DNA from: Sediminibacterium sp. TEGAF015
GTDB taxonomy: Bacteria > Bacteroidota > Bacteroidia > Chitinophagales > Chitinophagaceae
Assembly (NCBI RefSeq): GCF_025997995.1
Contig: NZ_AP026683.1
Span: 1,302,501-1,366,500 of the forward strand
Direction of reading: 5' to 3'
Length of the DNA stretch: 64,000 nucleotides
Shown: positions 35,975 through 44,553 of the stretch, in pieces
How the letters are laid out: the number at the start of each line of letters is the position of its first letter
Position numbering within the stretch: position 1 is the stretch's first letter
The notes under the pieces: model-generated
Database searches by the model: none
Told to the model about the DNA's origin: nothing
The model's input: only the letters and a program-made list of their open reading frames with translations
Made by a program: the position numbers and the translations under genes

Positions 35975-37477
35975 ATGAAAACAGTTACCCTGGTCTTCCC
36001 GCACCAGCTTTTTAAGGAGAGCGAAGCATTATTTGAAAAAAAACCTGTCTACCTCATTGAAGAATGGTTGTTTTTTAGGCAATATTCATTTCATTACCAG
36101 AAACTTTTATTGCACCGCGCCAGCATGAAAGCCTATGAATCTTATTTGAAGGCAGCGGGCCATTCTGTTCAATATATAGATTCGCAGAACCCACTTTCCA
36201 ATATTCTTGAGCTAATTCCCTATCTGAAACAAAAAGGCATAAGACAAATTCAACTAGCAGATCCTGCAGACAATTGGTTATCGAGAAGAATCACAAAAGC
36301 TTGTTCAGCCCATCAAATTGAACTTCAAATTTTTGATAACCCTGGTTTTTTAAACTCACTGGAAAACTGTTCAGCTTTTTTTGACAAAAAGAAAACATTT
36401 TTTCAAACGGATTTTTATACATGGCAAAGAAAACAAAGAAATATTCTGGTAAATGACAAGGGACAACCCTTGGGAGGTAAATGGACTTTTGATGCTGATA
36501 ACAGAGAAAAATATCCCAAAAATGCAGTCCCACCATCTTTTAATATGGCAAAGGAAAATGCCTTTATTTCAGAGGCAAAAGAATACATAAAAACATACTT
36601 CTCTACAAACCCTGGGGTTAAGGAAGCGCCGTTCGGAAATTCATCTAGCCAACAATACTATCCAATAGACTTTCATTCTGCAGAAGCATGGTTTGAACAG
36701 TTTCTTCAAAAACGCTTCCATGATTTTGGAAAATATGAAGATGCAATGGTATCAGGTGAGTCCGTATTACACCATAGCCTTTTAAGTCCCCTGATGAATA
36801 TTGGCTTACTCACCCCAGAATGGATTATCAGAAGAACGCTTGAATATAGCAGTGAACAGGATATTCCAATGAATTCGTTGGAAGGTTTCCTTCGTCAGAT
36901 TATTGGATGGAGAGAATTTATATACCAAGTATATGGCAGAATCGGTTCCAAACAAAGGACTAAGAATTACTGGGGATTCAGTAGAAAAATTCCTGACTCA
37001 TTTTATACAGGAGAAACTGGCATTGTACCAGTAGATGAAGCAATACAAAAACTAAAAAAAACCGGCTATAACCATCATATTGAAAGGCTGATGATTTTAG
37101 GCAATTTCATGCTGTTATGTGAATTTGATCCGGATGAAGTTTACAGATGGTTTATGGAAATGTATGTGGATGCATATGATTGGGTGATGGTGCCAAATGT
37201 GTATGGTATGACGCAATTTGCAGACGGCGGGATGATGACTACAAAACCATATATCAGCGGCAGTAATTATATTCTGAAAATGAGTAATTACCCTAAAGGT
37301 AAATGGCAGGAAATATGGGATGCGCTGTTCTGGCGATTTATGCATGTACACAGATCATTTTTCTTAAAGAATCCGAGACTAGGTATGCTTATCAAAACAT
37401 TCGATAAAATGCCGGATCAAAAAAGGCAGTCTCATTTACAAATTGCAGAAGACTATTTAAAAAAGATTTCACAATGA
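35975..37477 (+). CDS. Photolyase-related (DPRP/FeS-BCP-type) protein lacking the Fe-S cysteines
   Basis: Flavoprotein of the cryptochrome/photolyase family, probably light-dependent DNA repair. 500 aa. N-terminal alpha/beta domain starts VTLVFPHQLF, with VYLIEEWLFF; the FAD-binding helical domain has SLEGFLRQIIGWREFIYQVY, TGYNHHIERLMILGNFMLL and MVPNVYGMTQFADGG, all typical of the bacterial (6-4) photolyase/CryB group. The four cluster cysteines of that group are missing: the YCKGC-like site reads YPKGK (Pro440, Lys443), the later Cys position holds Glu446 after a shortened linker, and no Cys is near residue 352. Only Cys110, 132 and 382 exist. Its stop overlaps the next gene's ATG (ATGA). 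Confidence 0.9.
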   Translation: MKTVTLVFPHQLFKESEALFEKKPVYLIEEWLFFRQYSFHYQKLLLHRASMKAYESYLKAAGHSVQYIDSQNPLSNILELIPYLKQKGIRQIQLADPADNWLSRRITKACSAHQIELQIFDNPGFLNSLENCSAFFDKKKTFFQTDFYTWQRKQRNILVNDKGQPLGGKWTFDADNREKYPKNAVPPSFNMAKENAFISEAKEYIKTYFSTNPGVKEAPFGNSSSQQYYPIDFHSAEAWFEQFLQKRFHDFGKYEDAMVSGESVLHHSLLSPLMNIGLLTPEWIIRRTLEYSSEQDIPMNSLEGFLRQIIGWREFIYQVYGRIGSKQRTKNYWGFSRKIPDSFYTGETGIVPVDEAIQKLKKTGYNHHIERLMILGNFMLLCEFDPDEVYRWFMEMYVDAYDWVMVPNVYGMTQFADGGMMTTKPYISGSNYILKMSNYPKGKWQEIWDALFWRFMHVHRSFFLKNPRLGMLIKTFDKMPDQKRQSHLQIAEDYLKKISQ

Positions 37478-38574
37478 TTCAATTCCCTACTCAATACAAA
37501 GAAATTATAGTACGCATTGAACAGGCTGATGCTAGGAAATATGAGAAGACCCGCAATTTCATTAATGGTGCTGTAACCTACCTTTCTCCATACATTGCCA
37601 GAGGTGTAATTCAGCTACCACAAATAAAAGAAATAGTTGTTCCAAAATTTGGTAGGTATGTTGCCGAAAAGCTTATTCAGGAACTGGCCTGGAGAGAGTT
37701 TTTCCAGAGAGTCTGGCAGCATAAACAATCAGCCATCTTTGAAGACCTGAAACAAGAACAGGAAGATATAGCGCATAAGCAAATTCCTTCCTGCATTGTT
37801 TCTGCCAATACTGGCATTCAGGCAATTGACAAAGCCATAGAAAACATGTATCAAACAGGCTATATGCACAATCATGCAAGAATGTACACCGCCATGCTTA
37901 CCTGCAATATTGGAAAGGCTCATTGGCTTATGCCTTCAAAATGGATGTACTACCATTTATTGGATGGAGATCTGGCTAGTAATATGCTTAGCTGGCAGTG
38001 GGTTGCAGGATCATTTAGCAGCAAAAAATATTTCGCCAATCAAGAAAACATCAATAAGTATGCAGGTACCTTTCAGCAAGGGAGTTATCTAGATTGTCCT
38101 TATGAAGCGTTCCCTCCTGCTCAAATACCAACAGTACTTCTTTTGACAGAAACACCTGTTTTAACAACTCGATTACCAGAAAAAAAATCGCCGACTATTG
38201 ATTCCTCATTACCAACACTTATTTACAACTCTTATAATATTGATCCTAACTGGCATCAGGAACTAAAAGCCAACAGAATTTTGCTATTGGAGCCCGACCA
38301 TTTTGCCAAGTACCCCGTAAGCGAAAAAGTCATCAAATTCGTAATGAGTTTAGCTAAGGAAAACATACCCGATATTCAGGTATTCACAGGTTCATTCGGG
38401 GAACTGCAATCAATCGCAGGTAAAAATGAACTGATTTATAAAGAGCATCCAATTGCTGCTCACTACAGAGGAATACAGGAAGAAAGAACATGGCTATTCC
38501 CTTCTGTAAATCAATACTTCGGTAGCTTCTTTTCGTACTGGAAAAAATGTGAACGCTATTACCGGGAAAAATAG
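37474..38574 (+). CDS. Photolyase FAD-binding-domain protein with C-terminal alpha/beta-like segment
   Basis: 366 aa. It begins almost directly with the FAD-binding domain of photolyases (residues 20-205): RNFINGAVTYLSPYIARG, LAWREFFQRVW, TGYMHNHARMYTAML, LLDGDLASNMLSWQWVAG and SSKKYFANQENINKY. No antenna domain precedes it. Residues 248-366 (LPTLIYNSYN, NRILLLEPDHFAKYPVSEKV, DIQVFTGSFGELQ) look like part of a photolyase-type alpha/beta fold, i.e. the opposite domain order. Translationally coupled to the preceding photolyase-related gene (4-bp overlap), so the two probably work together. Repair or signalling activity is inferred. Confidence 0.85.
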   Translation: MIQFPTQYKEIIVRIEQADARKYEKTRNFINGAVTYLSPYIARGVIQLPQIKEIVVPKFGRYVAEKLIQELAWREFFQRVWQHKQSAIFEDLKQEQEDIAHKQIPSCIVSANTGIQAIDKAIENMYQTGYMHNHARMYTAMLTCNIGKAHWLMPSKWMYYHLLDGDLASNMLSWQWVAGSFSSKKYFANQENINKYAGTFQQGSYLDCPYEAFPPAQIPTVLLLTETPVLTTRLPEKKSPTIDSSLPTLIYNSYNIDPNWHQELKANRILLLEPDHFAKYPVSEKVIKFVMSLAKENIPDIQVFTGSFGELQSIAGKNELIYKEHPIAAHYRGIQEERTWLFPSVNQYFGSFFSYWKKCERYYREK

Positions 38575-38584
38575 ACATTTGCTT

Positions 38585-39682
38585 ATGCAAATCACTTCTA
38601 TAGACATTTACAAATATTCAATCCCCATGGTGCCTTTCACCATTGCAACAGGCACTATGCATTATGCACAAAACCTATTCATTCGTGTACATACGAATGA
38701 AGGCATTACCGGAAAAGGAGAATGTTCTGCTTTCCCCATGATTGTTGGTGAAACACAGGCCACCTGTTACGAAATGGCTAAAGAATTTGCAGCCATTTGG
38801 AAACAAAAAGATCCGCTGGATATTGATGCGCGATTAATGGAACTTGATTTGTTCACTGCGAGAAATTATACCGCCAAAAGTGCTTTTGATCTGGCACTAT
38901 ACGATATAGCTGCTCAACATGCAGGGCAACCCTTGTATGCTTTTCTTGGCGGAACCCGAAAGCCAGTCATCAGTGATTTGACCATTGGAATAGATACGCC
39001 TCAAGCTATGGCTAATCAGGCAATTTCATTTGTAGAAAATGGCGTAACAACCATCAAAGTTAAGTTAGGGAAAAATGCATTGGAAGACATAGAGAGAATC
39101 AAAGCCATTCGTGAAGCTATCGGATACCATACAGCCATCAGAATTGACGCCAACCAGGGATGGACATATGATGATGCAGTAAAAGCATTAACAGCACTGG
39201 GACCTTATCAGGTAGAGTTCTGCGAACAACCGATGCGCACTTATAATGATGAGTTACTACCAGCACTTTGCAAGTTATCTCCTATCCCTGTTATGGCAGA
39301 TGAATCTGTTTACACCCATCACGATGCTGAAAGAATCATCAGAAATAAGGCCTGCCACTTCATCAATATTAAGTTTGCAAAAAGCGGTGGTATAGCAGAA
39401 GCTACCAGAATTAACGATGTAGCAGAAAAAAACAATATAACATGTATGATGGGCGGAATGCTAGAAAGCAGGATGGCTTTAACCGCAAAAGTTCATTTTG
39501 CTATGTCAAAAAAGAATATCGTTTTCTACGATTTAGATACTTGTCTGCTTGGTCACAAAGTAGATCCTGTTATTAAAGGTGTGGCATATAAAGGAATGGA
39601 ATTGATACTATCCGATGAGCCGGGTATTGGCGCAGATGTAGATCCTTCGTTCTTGTCCAGCCTTGAAAGTATTACCATTTAA
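38585..39682 (+). CDS. Dipeptide epimerase (enolase superfamily, L-Ala-D/L-Glu epimerase-like)
   Basis: Probably inverts the second residue of dipeptides such as those from peptidoglycan turnover. 365 aa from ATG 38585 (MQITSIDIYKY); an upstream extension overlaps the previous gene and is rejected. Enolase-superfamily residues are visible: TIKVKLG (Lys-x-Lys), IRIDANQGW (metal Asp), VEFCEQP (metal Glu), VMADESV (Asp/Glu) and NIKFAKSGG (second catalytic Lys). FYDLDT near the C terminus is the Asp-x-Asp that binds the dipeptide amino group in this branch. Confidence 0.9.
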   Translation: MQITSIDIYKYSIPMVPFTIATGTMHYAQNLFIRVHTNEGITGKGECSAFPMIVGETQATCYEMAKEFAAIWKQKDPLDIDARLMELDLFTARNYTAKSAFDLALYDIAAQHAGQPLYAFLGGTRKPVISDLTIGIDTPQAMANQAISFVENGVTTIKVKLGKNALEDIERIKAIREAIGYHTAIRIDANQGWTYDDAVKALTALGPYQVEFCEQPMRTYNDELLPALCKLSPIPVMADESVYTHHDAERIIRNKACHFINIKFAKSGGIAEATRINDVAEKNNITCMMGGMLESRMALTAKVHFAMSKKNIVFYDLDTCLLGHKVDPVIKGVAYKGMELILSDEPGIGADVDPSFLSSLESITI

Positions 39683-39703
39683 CAATAGCTGGTTAAGCTA
39701 ACC

Positions 39704-39711
39704 TATATTTG
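39704..39711 (+). promoter_or_regulatory. Possible -7 box for the thioesterase gene
   Basis: TATATTTG matches TAnnTTTG 17 bp before ATG 39729. TTTA at 39678-39681 is a partial -33 match with a 22-nt spacer. Confidence 0.4.
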
Positions 39712-39728
39712 CATTTGAAATAACTGTT

Positions 39729-40241
39729 ATGGAGTCGAAAAAATCAAGTGAAAGTTTTACAATAATGAATGAGTTGGTTTTACCCAACGACACCAATACT
39801 TTCGGAAATTTAATGGGAGGTCGATTGATGTACTGGATGGACATTGCTGCAGGCATTGCTGCAGGAAAGCACTCCAATACGCCTGGTATGACAGCGTCCG
39901 TTGATAACTTAAGTTTTAAAAATCCTATCAAACTGGGCAATGTGGTGCACATTGAAGCAAAAGTTTGTCGCGCATTCAATACATCAATGGAAGTTCACCT
40001 GAAAGTTTGGGGAGAAGATCTGTTACATCAATATAAATATGAAAGTAATGAGGCATTCTTCACATTCGTAGCACTGGATCCCAACGGAAAACCAAGACCT
40101 GTTCCTCAATTAATACCAGAAACAGAAGACGAACAAAAGCTTTATGATGGTGCTTTAAGAAGAAGGCAGCTCAGATTGATTTTAGCTGGCAAAATGAAAC
40201 CAGACGATGCGAGCGAATTAAAAGCACTTTTTGTAAAATAA
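39729..40241 (+). CDS. Hotdog-fold acyl-CoA thioesterase (YciA/BFIT-like)
   Basis: Hydrolyses acyl-CoA. 170 aa. The hotdog signature is PNDTNTFGNLMGGRLMYWMDIAAGIAAGKHS (read in parts), with the catalytic Asp/Asn in PNDTN; SVDNLSFKNPIKLGNVVHIEAKV follows. The C-terminal 40 residues are charged and helical. Converges on the acyltransferase gene with a 5-bp gap, so chain release and acyl transfer genes are neighbours but on opposite strands. Confidence 0.92.
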   Translation: MESKKSSESFTIMNELVLPNDTNTFGNLMGGRLMYWMDIAAGIAAGKHSNTPGMTASVDNLSFKNPIKLGNVVHIEAKVCRAFNTSMEVHLKVWGEDLLHQYKYESNEAFFTFVALDPNGKPRPVPQLIPETEDEQKLYDGALRRRQLRLILAGKMKPDDASELKALFVK

Positions 40242-40246
40242 AGCGT

Positions 40247-41014
40247 CTATTTATCCAGCTTACTCATCAAATGGTGTTTACCTTTGAGCATGTAATTTTT
40301 GCTTTGCTCAATGGCATCCATTACCTGATCTAAAATTTCATCTACAGACTGGGTATAATCAATAATCATGGGTTCCTTAAATCTAACTGATAATAGGGAA
40401 CCTTTCTTTTTAAATGACAGCCCTTTTTTAGTGAATGCTCTCCAGAAGCCATTAATTACCACAGGTACAACCACAGGCTGATTATTTTTTATGATATGCG
40501 CAGTCCCCTTTCTGCCGGGAGCAAAAGGTTTGGTTGTACCTTGAGGAAAAGTAATTACCCAACTCTTGTTTAAGGCCTGATCAATTTTCTGTGTATCAGA
40601 CTCATCTCTTGTTCTGCTTACATCTTTACCCTCTGCCCTCCAGGTTCTTTTAACTGTTAAAGCTCCGGCTAGTTTAAACAAGCGACTAATCAAACTTCCA
40701 TTCATTGTTTCTTCAGCTGCAACAAAATAGACATTGGTGAAAGGATTCAAGAGGTAATAAGGTAATCCCAGTTTATTTTCTTTACGCCATTTTACTGCAC
40801 AGAAAATATGTATGAATGTGATAACATCCGCAAAATAGGTCTGATGATTGCTTACAAAGAGTACATTATTCCTAGGCAATTTTTTCAGATGCTCAGTACC
40901 CTCAATTTTTATACTATTAATTAAAGTAAGACCCGGATAGGTTGCCATGCCTACAAAACCATAGACAAAAGATCTTACTAAACGAATATTTTTTAGTCTT
41001 TCCACTAAATTCAT
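40247..41014 (-). CDS. PlsC-like lysophospholipid acyltransferase family protein
   Basis: Probable 1-acylglycerol-phosphate acyltransferase in phospholipid synthesis, membrane-associated. 255 aa from ATG 41014 (MNLVERLKNI); longer GTG/ATG starts would run into the divergent promoter. The family blocks are present but altered: block I reads NHQTYFAD (His57, Asp63), i.e. His-x5-Asp rather than His-x4-Asp, and block III reads FPQGTT instead of FPEGTR. Block IV VPVVINGFW is recognisable. The divergence suggests a separate branch, perhaps with another substrate. Confidence 0.84.
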   Translation of the reverse strand: MNLVERLKNIRLVRSFVYGFVGMATYPGLTLINSIKIEGTEHLKKLPRNNVLFVSNHQTYFADVITFIHIFCAVKWRKENKLGLPYYLLNPFTNVYFVAAEETMNGSLISRLFKLAGALTVKRTWRAEGKDVSRTRDESDTQKIDQALNKSWVITFPQGTTKPFAPGRKGTAHIIKNNQPVVVPVVINGFWRAFTKKGLSFKKKGSLLSVRFKEPMIIDYTQSVDEILDQVMDAIEQSKNYMLKGKHHLMSKLDK

Positions 41015-41057
41015 GTCGATAATAATTGGCCAGCAGTGCAAAATAAGGAATAGATTA

Positions 41058-41065
41058 TACATTTG
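41058..41065 (+). promoter_or_regulatory. Possible -7 box for the HAD phosphatase gene
   Basis: TACATTTG matches TAnnTTTG 18 bp before ATG 41084. No clear -33 element. Confidence 0.38.
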
Positions 41066-41083
41066 CACGAGAAAAAATAACAG

Positions 41084-41749
41084 ATGGCATTAACAACAGT
41101 AATTTTTGACATCGACGGCTTATTAATTGACAGTGAGCCACTTTGGCATGAAGCAGCAACAGATACATTCAAATCGTATGGAGTTCAATTAACCAATGCC
41201 ATGTATGCAACTACTACCGGGCTCAGAACAAAAGAGTTTGTAGACTGGTGGTTCCATTATTTTAAAATAGATATGCAGCATGCAGCCAATGCAGAAAGAG
41301 AAATAGTAAAAACTGTGTTGAGAAAAATTGAAGAAAAAGCCAGTATTATGCCTGGCGTTCCGCATATTTTTGATTTCTTTTCCAGCAAACAATTTAAAAT
41401 AGGACTGGCAACTTCTTCCCCACCAGAATTAATTGATTTGGTAGTAAAGATGACAGGGATAGGACCTTTTTTAAGTGCAACAGCATCAGCTGAATTTCTT
41501 CCTTATGGCAAACCTCACCCACAGGTTTACCTGAATTGTGCAGAATCTATGAACAGCAAGCCAACTGAATGCATTTGCTTTGAAGATTCTTTCAACGGTA
41601 TGATTGCTGCCAAATCTGCGAGAATGAAATGCGTTGTCATTCCTCACCATTCTCAAACAAAAGATGAGAAGTGGGGGGCGGCAGATTTAAAGCTTTCTTC
41701 TCTTCAGAATTTTGGCGAGTTGCACTTTGACCGACTTTTTAATAGTTAG
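41084..41749 (+). CDS. HAD-superfamily hexitol/sugar phosphatase (HxpB/beta-PGM-like)
   Basis: 221 aa. Nucleophile motif FDIDGLLIDSEPLW (Asp9, Asp11), with a helical cap, motif II in LATSSPP, motif III Lys in PYGKPHPQVYL and motif IV CFEDSFNGMIAA. This arrangement matches the YniC/HxpB group of sugar phosphate phosphatases and also beta-phosphoglucomutases; no phosphorylase or isomerase neighbour decides between them. Confidence 0.88.
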   Translation: MALTTVIFDIDGLLIDSEPLWHEAATDTFKSYGVQLTNAMYATTTGLRTKEFVDWWFHYFKIDMQHAANAEREIVKTVLRKIEEKASIMPGVPHIFDFFSSKQFKIGLATSSPPELIDLVVKMTGIGPFLSATASAEFLPYGKPHPQVYLNCAESMNSKPTECICFEDSFNGMIAAKSARMKCVVIPHHSQTKDEKWGAADLKLSSLQNFGELHFDRLFNS

Positions 41750-41825
41750 ATTTTAAATTTAATCCCCAAAAAGATTTGGTTGTATACATAGCAATTTGCG
41801 TACAACCTTTTTTATGCCAGAAACA

Positions 41826-41856
41826 AAAAAGCCCCAGGTAAAACCCGGGGCTTTTT
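41826..41856. terminator. Bidirectional intrinsic terminator
   Basis: A 14-bp stem with one A:C mismatch (AAAAAGCCCC... pairing ...GGGGCTTTTT) and an AAA loop, with T-runs on both strands, between the convergent HAD gene and the OmpA-family gene. Confidence 0.9.
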
Positions 41857-41872
41857 TTATGTAAAGCGTTAA

Positions 41873-43408
41873 TTAGTTTTTGCTTTTCAAGTTTGGATGT
41901 GGAGCAGGAACGCTGTTTGGACCTTCTTCAGTAGTACCCTGTAGGTCTACAGAACCGGCTTTACCTTCCTGAGCATAGACGAATAGTAATCTGCTTTCAG
42001 CAATACCTTGCTTTTCAACCAGGTACTTAATAACAGCATTTACTCTTTCCCAGCTTTGTTGCTGAGCAGCTTTGCTGGTAGCACCGTAACCAATAACTTT
42101 TACGTTACAAGTTGGGTTAGCTTTCAATTGAGCTGCAGCTGCACCTAATACAACCATAGCGTCTTTGCTTAGCTTAGTTGTAGTTCCTTTGAACTGTACA
42201 CTTGGTAAAGCACCGATAGAGCAAGAAGCTTTTGCAGTTTGCATATTGCTAACCATTTCTCTGATTTCCTTGCAACAAGCGTTCTCAGGACAAGTTCCGA
42301 TACCGTCATTATTTACAGGGAAACATTTTTGAGAAGTCAACAATTCCTTATCTCTGTAATCAGGAACTCCATCACCATCTGTATCCTTAGATACACCATG
42401 AGAATCAACAGGAGCGCCAGCTGGAGTATTAGGTTCCATATCGAACTGATCAGTTACACCGTCCTTGTCAGCATCAGGCAATACCACTTTAGGCATTTTC
42501 ATGTGCTGAGGAGCGTTTAACTCGCTGTAGATAAAGTTGTTTGGATTGATCCAGTAAAGAGGTTGTACTTTCTTGCTGTTATCGCCAATGTTGATATTAA
42601 CTCTGGCAGTAGTCATGCTGAAATAATCATTGTTCTCGTTTCTAGCATCTTTCCATGTATCAAGGTAATCATACCCTTTTACAGAGAAAATAAACTTCTG
42701 TTCAATACCAATATTTACTTTGTCACTTACTTTAAAAGCAGCACCGAAACCAAGGTTCCATGCATGCATTAATGCCCAAGCTTGTCTGTTGTTAACAGTT
42801 GCACCGAACATAGTAGTGATTAAACCATCAGTTGTAAAGAATTGTCCAGGACGCTGACCATAGAAAATATTGTATCCACCTGGTTGGTTACCTGGAGCAC
42901 CCTGGTATTGAGCCTTGGCACCCATTAAACTATAACCAGCTAATACATACAAGTTTGTTTTAGGATTTCCTCTATAGTAGCTTGGTGTGTTTAAAGACGC
43001 AATCAAGTCGAAACCTAAAGCGTACATAGTATTCTTGTAAGCGGTTTGACCAACAGCTACACCGTAAGCATTAGGTGCACCTGAAGTTGAAGCTCCAGTT
43101 AAAGAACCTCTGAATGAAAGGACATGACCTAATGATTTTCTCAAAGAAACACCATAGCCAATACCTGTTTTGCTTTTAATATCACCAGTTAACCAAGTTG
43201 GTCCTAAGTTAAAACCCAATTCCCACTGGCTTCTTGGCTTTGCAGGGTAAGGATACTGGTTATTCATAAATTCATTGTGCTGAGGCAGGTTTTTCACTGC
43301 AATTTTGGAAGTGTCTTTCCAATCCCAACCCCAATTTGTCTGTGCACTAGCTACAAATTGTGCGGACACAAATAATGCAACTAATAAAAGGAGCTTCTTG
43401 CTTGCCAT
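41873..43408 (-). CDS. OmpA-family outer-membrane protein with TSP3 repeats
   Basis: 511 aa. Signal peptide (cut near FVASAQ), an N-terminal beta-barrel (about 60-290, for example WELGFNLGPTWLTGDIKSKTG), then calcium-type thrombospondin-3 repeats (DADKDGVTDQFDMEPNTPAG and DTDGDGVPDYRDKE), then a Cys-rich linker (CFPVNNDGIGTCPENACCKE) and a C-terminal OmpA-like peptidoglycan-binding domain (SIGALPSVQFKGTTTKLSKD, ERVNAVIKYLVEKQGI). It ties the outer membrane to the cell wall; probably abundant. Closed by a strong terminator. Confidence 0.92.
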   Translation of the reverse strand: MASKKLLLLVALFVSAQFVASAQTNWGWDWKDTSKIAVKNLPQHNEFMNNQYPYPAKPRSQWELGFNLGPTWLTGDIKSKTGIGYGVSLRKSLGHVLSFRGSLTGASTSGAPNAYGVAVGQTAYKNTMYALGFDLIASLNTPSYYRGNPKTNLYVLAGYSLMGAKAQYQGAPGNQPGGYNIFYGQRPGQFFTTDGLITTMFGATVNNRQAWALMHAWNLGFGAAFKVSDKVNIGIEQKFIFSVKGYDYLDTWKDARNENNDYFSMTTARVNINIGDNSKKVQPLYWINPNNFIYSELNAPQHMKMPKVVLPDADKDGVTDQFDMEPNTPAGAPVDSHGVSKDTDGDGVPDYRDKELLTSQKCFPVNNDGIGTCPENACCKEIREMVSNMQTAKASCSIGALPSVQFKGTTTKLSKDAMVVLGAAAAQLKANPTCNVKVIGYGATSKAAQQQSWERVNAVIKYLVEKQGIAESRLLFVYAQEGKAGSVDLQGTTEEGPNSVPAPHPNLKSKN

Positions 43409-43590
43409 AATCGATATTTGATTTAAAAATTAATTATAATCGCTGTAAAAGTACTTAAAATTTAATATAAATACTTTTTAATACTATCTGGGGGGAATAG
43501 ATGATAGTTATGACTGCGAATATAGTATAAACGCTGCATTTTACATATTATTTTGTCATTTTCCTAGGTATATTGCAGCATAATTATAAC

Positions 43591-44553
43591 ATGAACTTAG
43601 CAAAAAAGGTGATTTCGGCCGAATTGGCTCAATTTGAAGTCCATTTTAGAGAGGCCGTGAAGAGCAGAGTGGCGTTGTTGGATAGAATCATGCAGTATAT
43701 AGTGAAGCGGAAGGGTAAGCAACTCCGCCCAATGTTCGTATTGTTAAGTGCCCGCCTGGGGGGCGAAATCAATGAAAGCACCTACCGCGCTGCTTCCCTG
43801 GTAGAATTACTCCATACAGCAACATTGGTGCACGATGATGTGGTTGATGAATCCATGGAAAGAAGAGGCTTCTTCTCTATTAATGCCCTCTGGAAAAACA
43901 AGATTGCCGTTTTAGTGGGAGATTATCTTTTATCAAAGGGATTATTGCTTTCATTAAACAATAAGGACCATGAGGTATTACGCATACTCTCCGAGGCGGT
44001 AAAGCAGATGAGTGAAGGAGAACTATTACAGATAGAAAAGTCTCGGAATTTAAACCTGAGTGAATCCATCTATTATGATATCATTAATGGAAAAACCGCA
44101 TCACTATTGGCTTCTGCCTGTTCAGCCGGTGCGTCTACAACTTTTGACAATCCTGTTTTAGTTGAACAAATGAGATTGTTTGGAGAAAAGGTAGGCATGG
44201 CATTTCAAATAAAAGACGATTTGTTCGATTACAGCAGTCAGAATATTGGGAAACCTACAGGTAACGATATCAAAGAGAAAAAACTAACACTTCCACTGAT
44301 ATATGTATTAAATAACTGTTCGCCTGATATCAGAAAGAAGATAATTTATATCATCAAAAATCAGAACACACAAACTGATAAAGTTGCTTTTGTAATTAAA
44401 CAGGTTGAAGAATTAGGTGGTATAGCTTATGCAACCCAAAAAATGTTTGCATACAGAGATGAAGCATTGGAAATACTTTACCAATTTCCACCTTCAGAAG
44501 TGAGAGATGCTTTGGAAGAACTGGTTCGTTACACTACAGACAGGGCATACTAA
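43591..44553 (+). CDS. Polyprenyl (octaprenyl-type) diphosphate synthase
   Basis: Makes the long isoprenoid chain of menaquinone. 320 aa from ATG 43591 (MNLAKKVI); a TTG six codons upstream is rejected. First Asp-rich motif HDDVVDE, second KDDLFDY, and the GKQLRPMFVLLSA and GKPTGNDIKEKKLTLPLI segments are typical of trans-prenyltransferases. The chain-length cannot be read from sequence alone. Its stop overlaps the recJ ATG (TAATG). Confidence 0.93.
   Translation: MNLAKKVISAELAQFEVHFREAVKSRVALLDRIMQYIVKRKGKQLRPMFVLLSARLGGEINESTYRAASLVELLHTATLVHDDVVDESMERRGFFSINALWKNKIAVLVGDYLLSKGLLLSLNNKDHEVLRILSEAVKQMSEGELLQIEKSRNLNLSESIYYDIINGKTASLLASACSAGASTTFDNPVLVEQMRLFGEKVGMAFQIKDDLFDYSSQNIGKPTGNDIKEKKLTLPLIYVLNNCSPDIRKKIIYIIKNQNTQTDKVAFVIKQVEELGGIAYATQKMFAYRDEALEILYQFPPSEVRDALEELVRYTTDRAY

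Noticed and set aside
37474..37477. Possible frameshift splitting a single photolyase gene into two
   Set aside because: The first gene is complete with its own FAD domain, and the second has a separate FAD domain, so they are two genes joined by an ATGA overlap.
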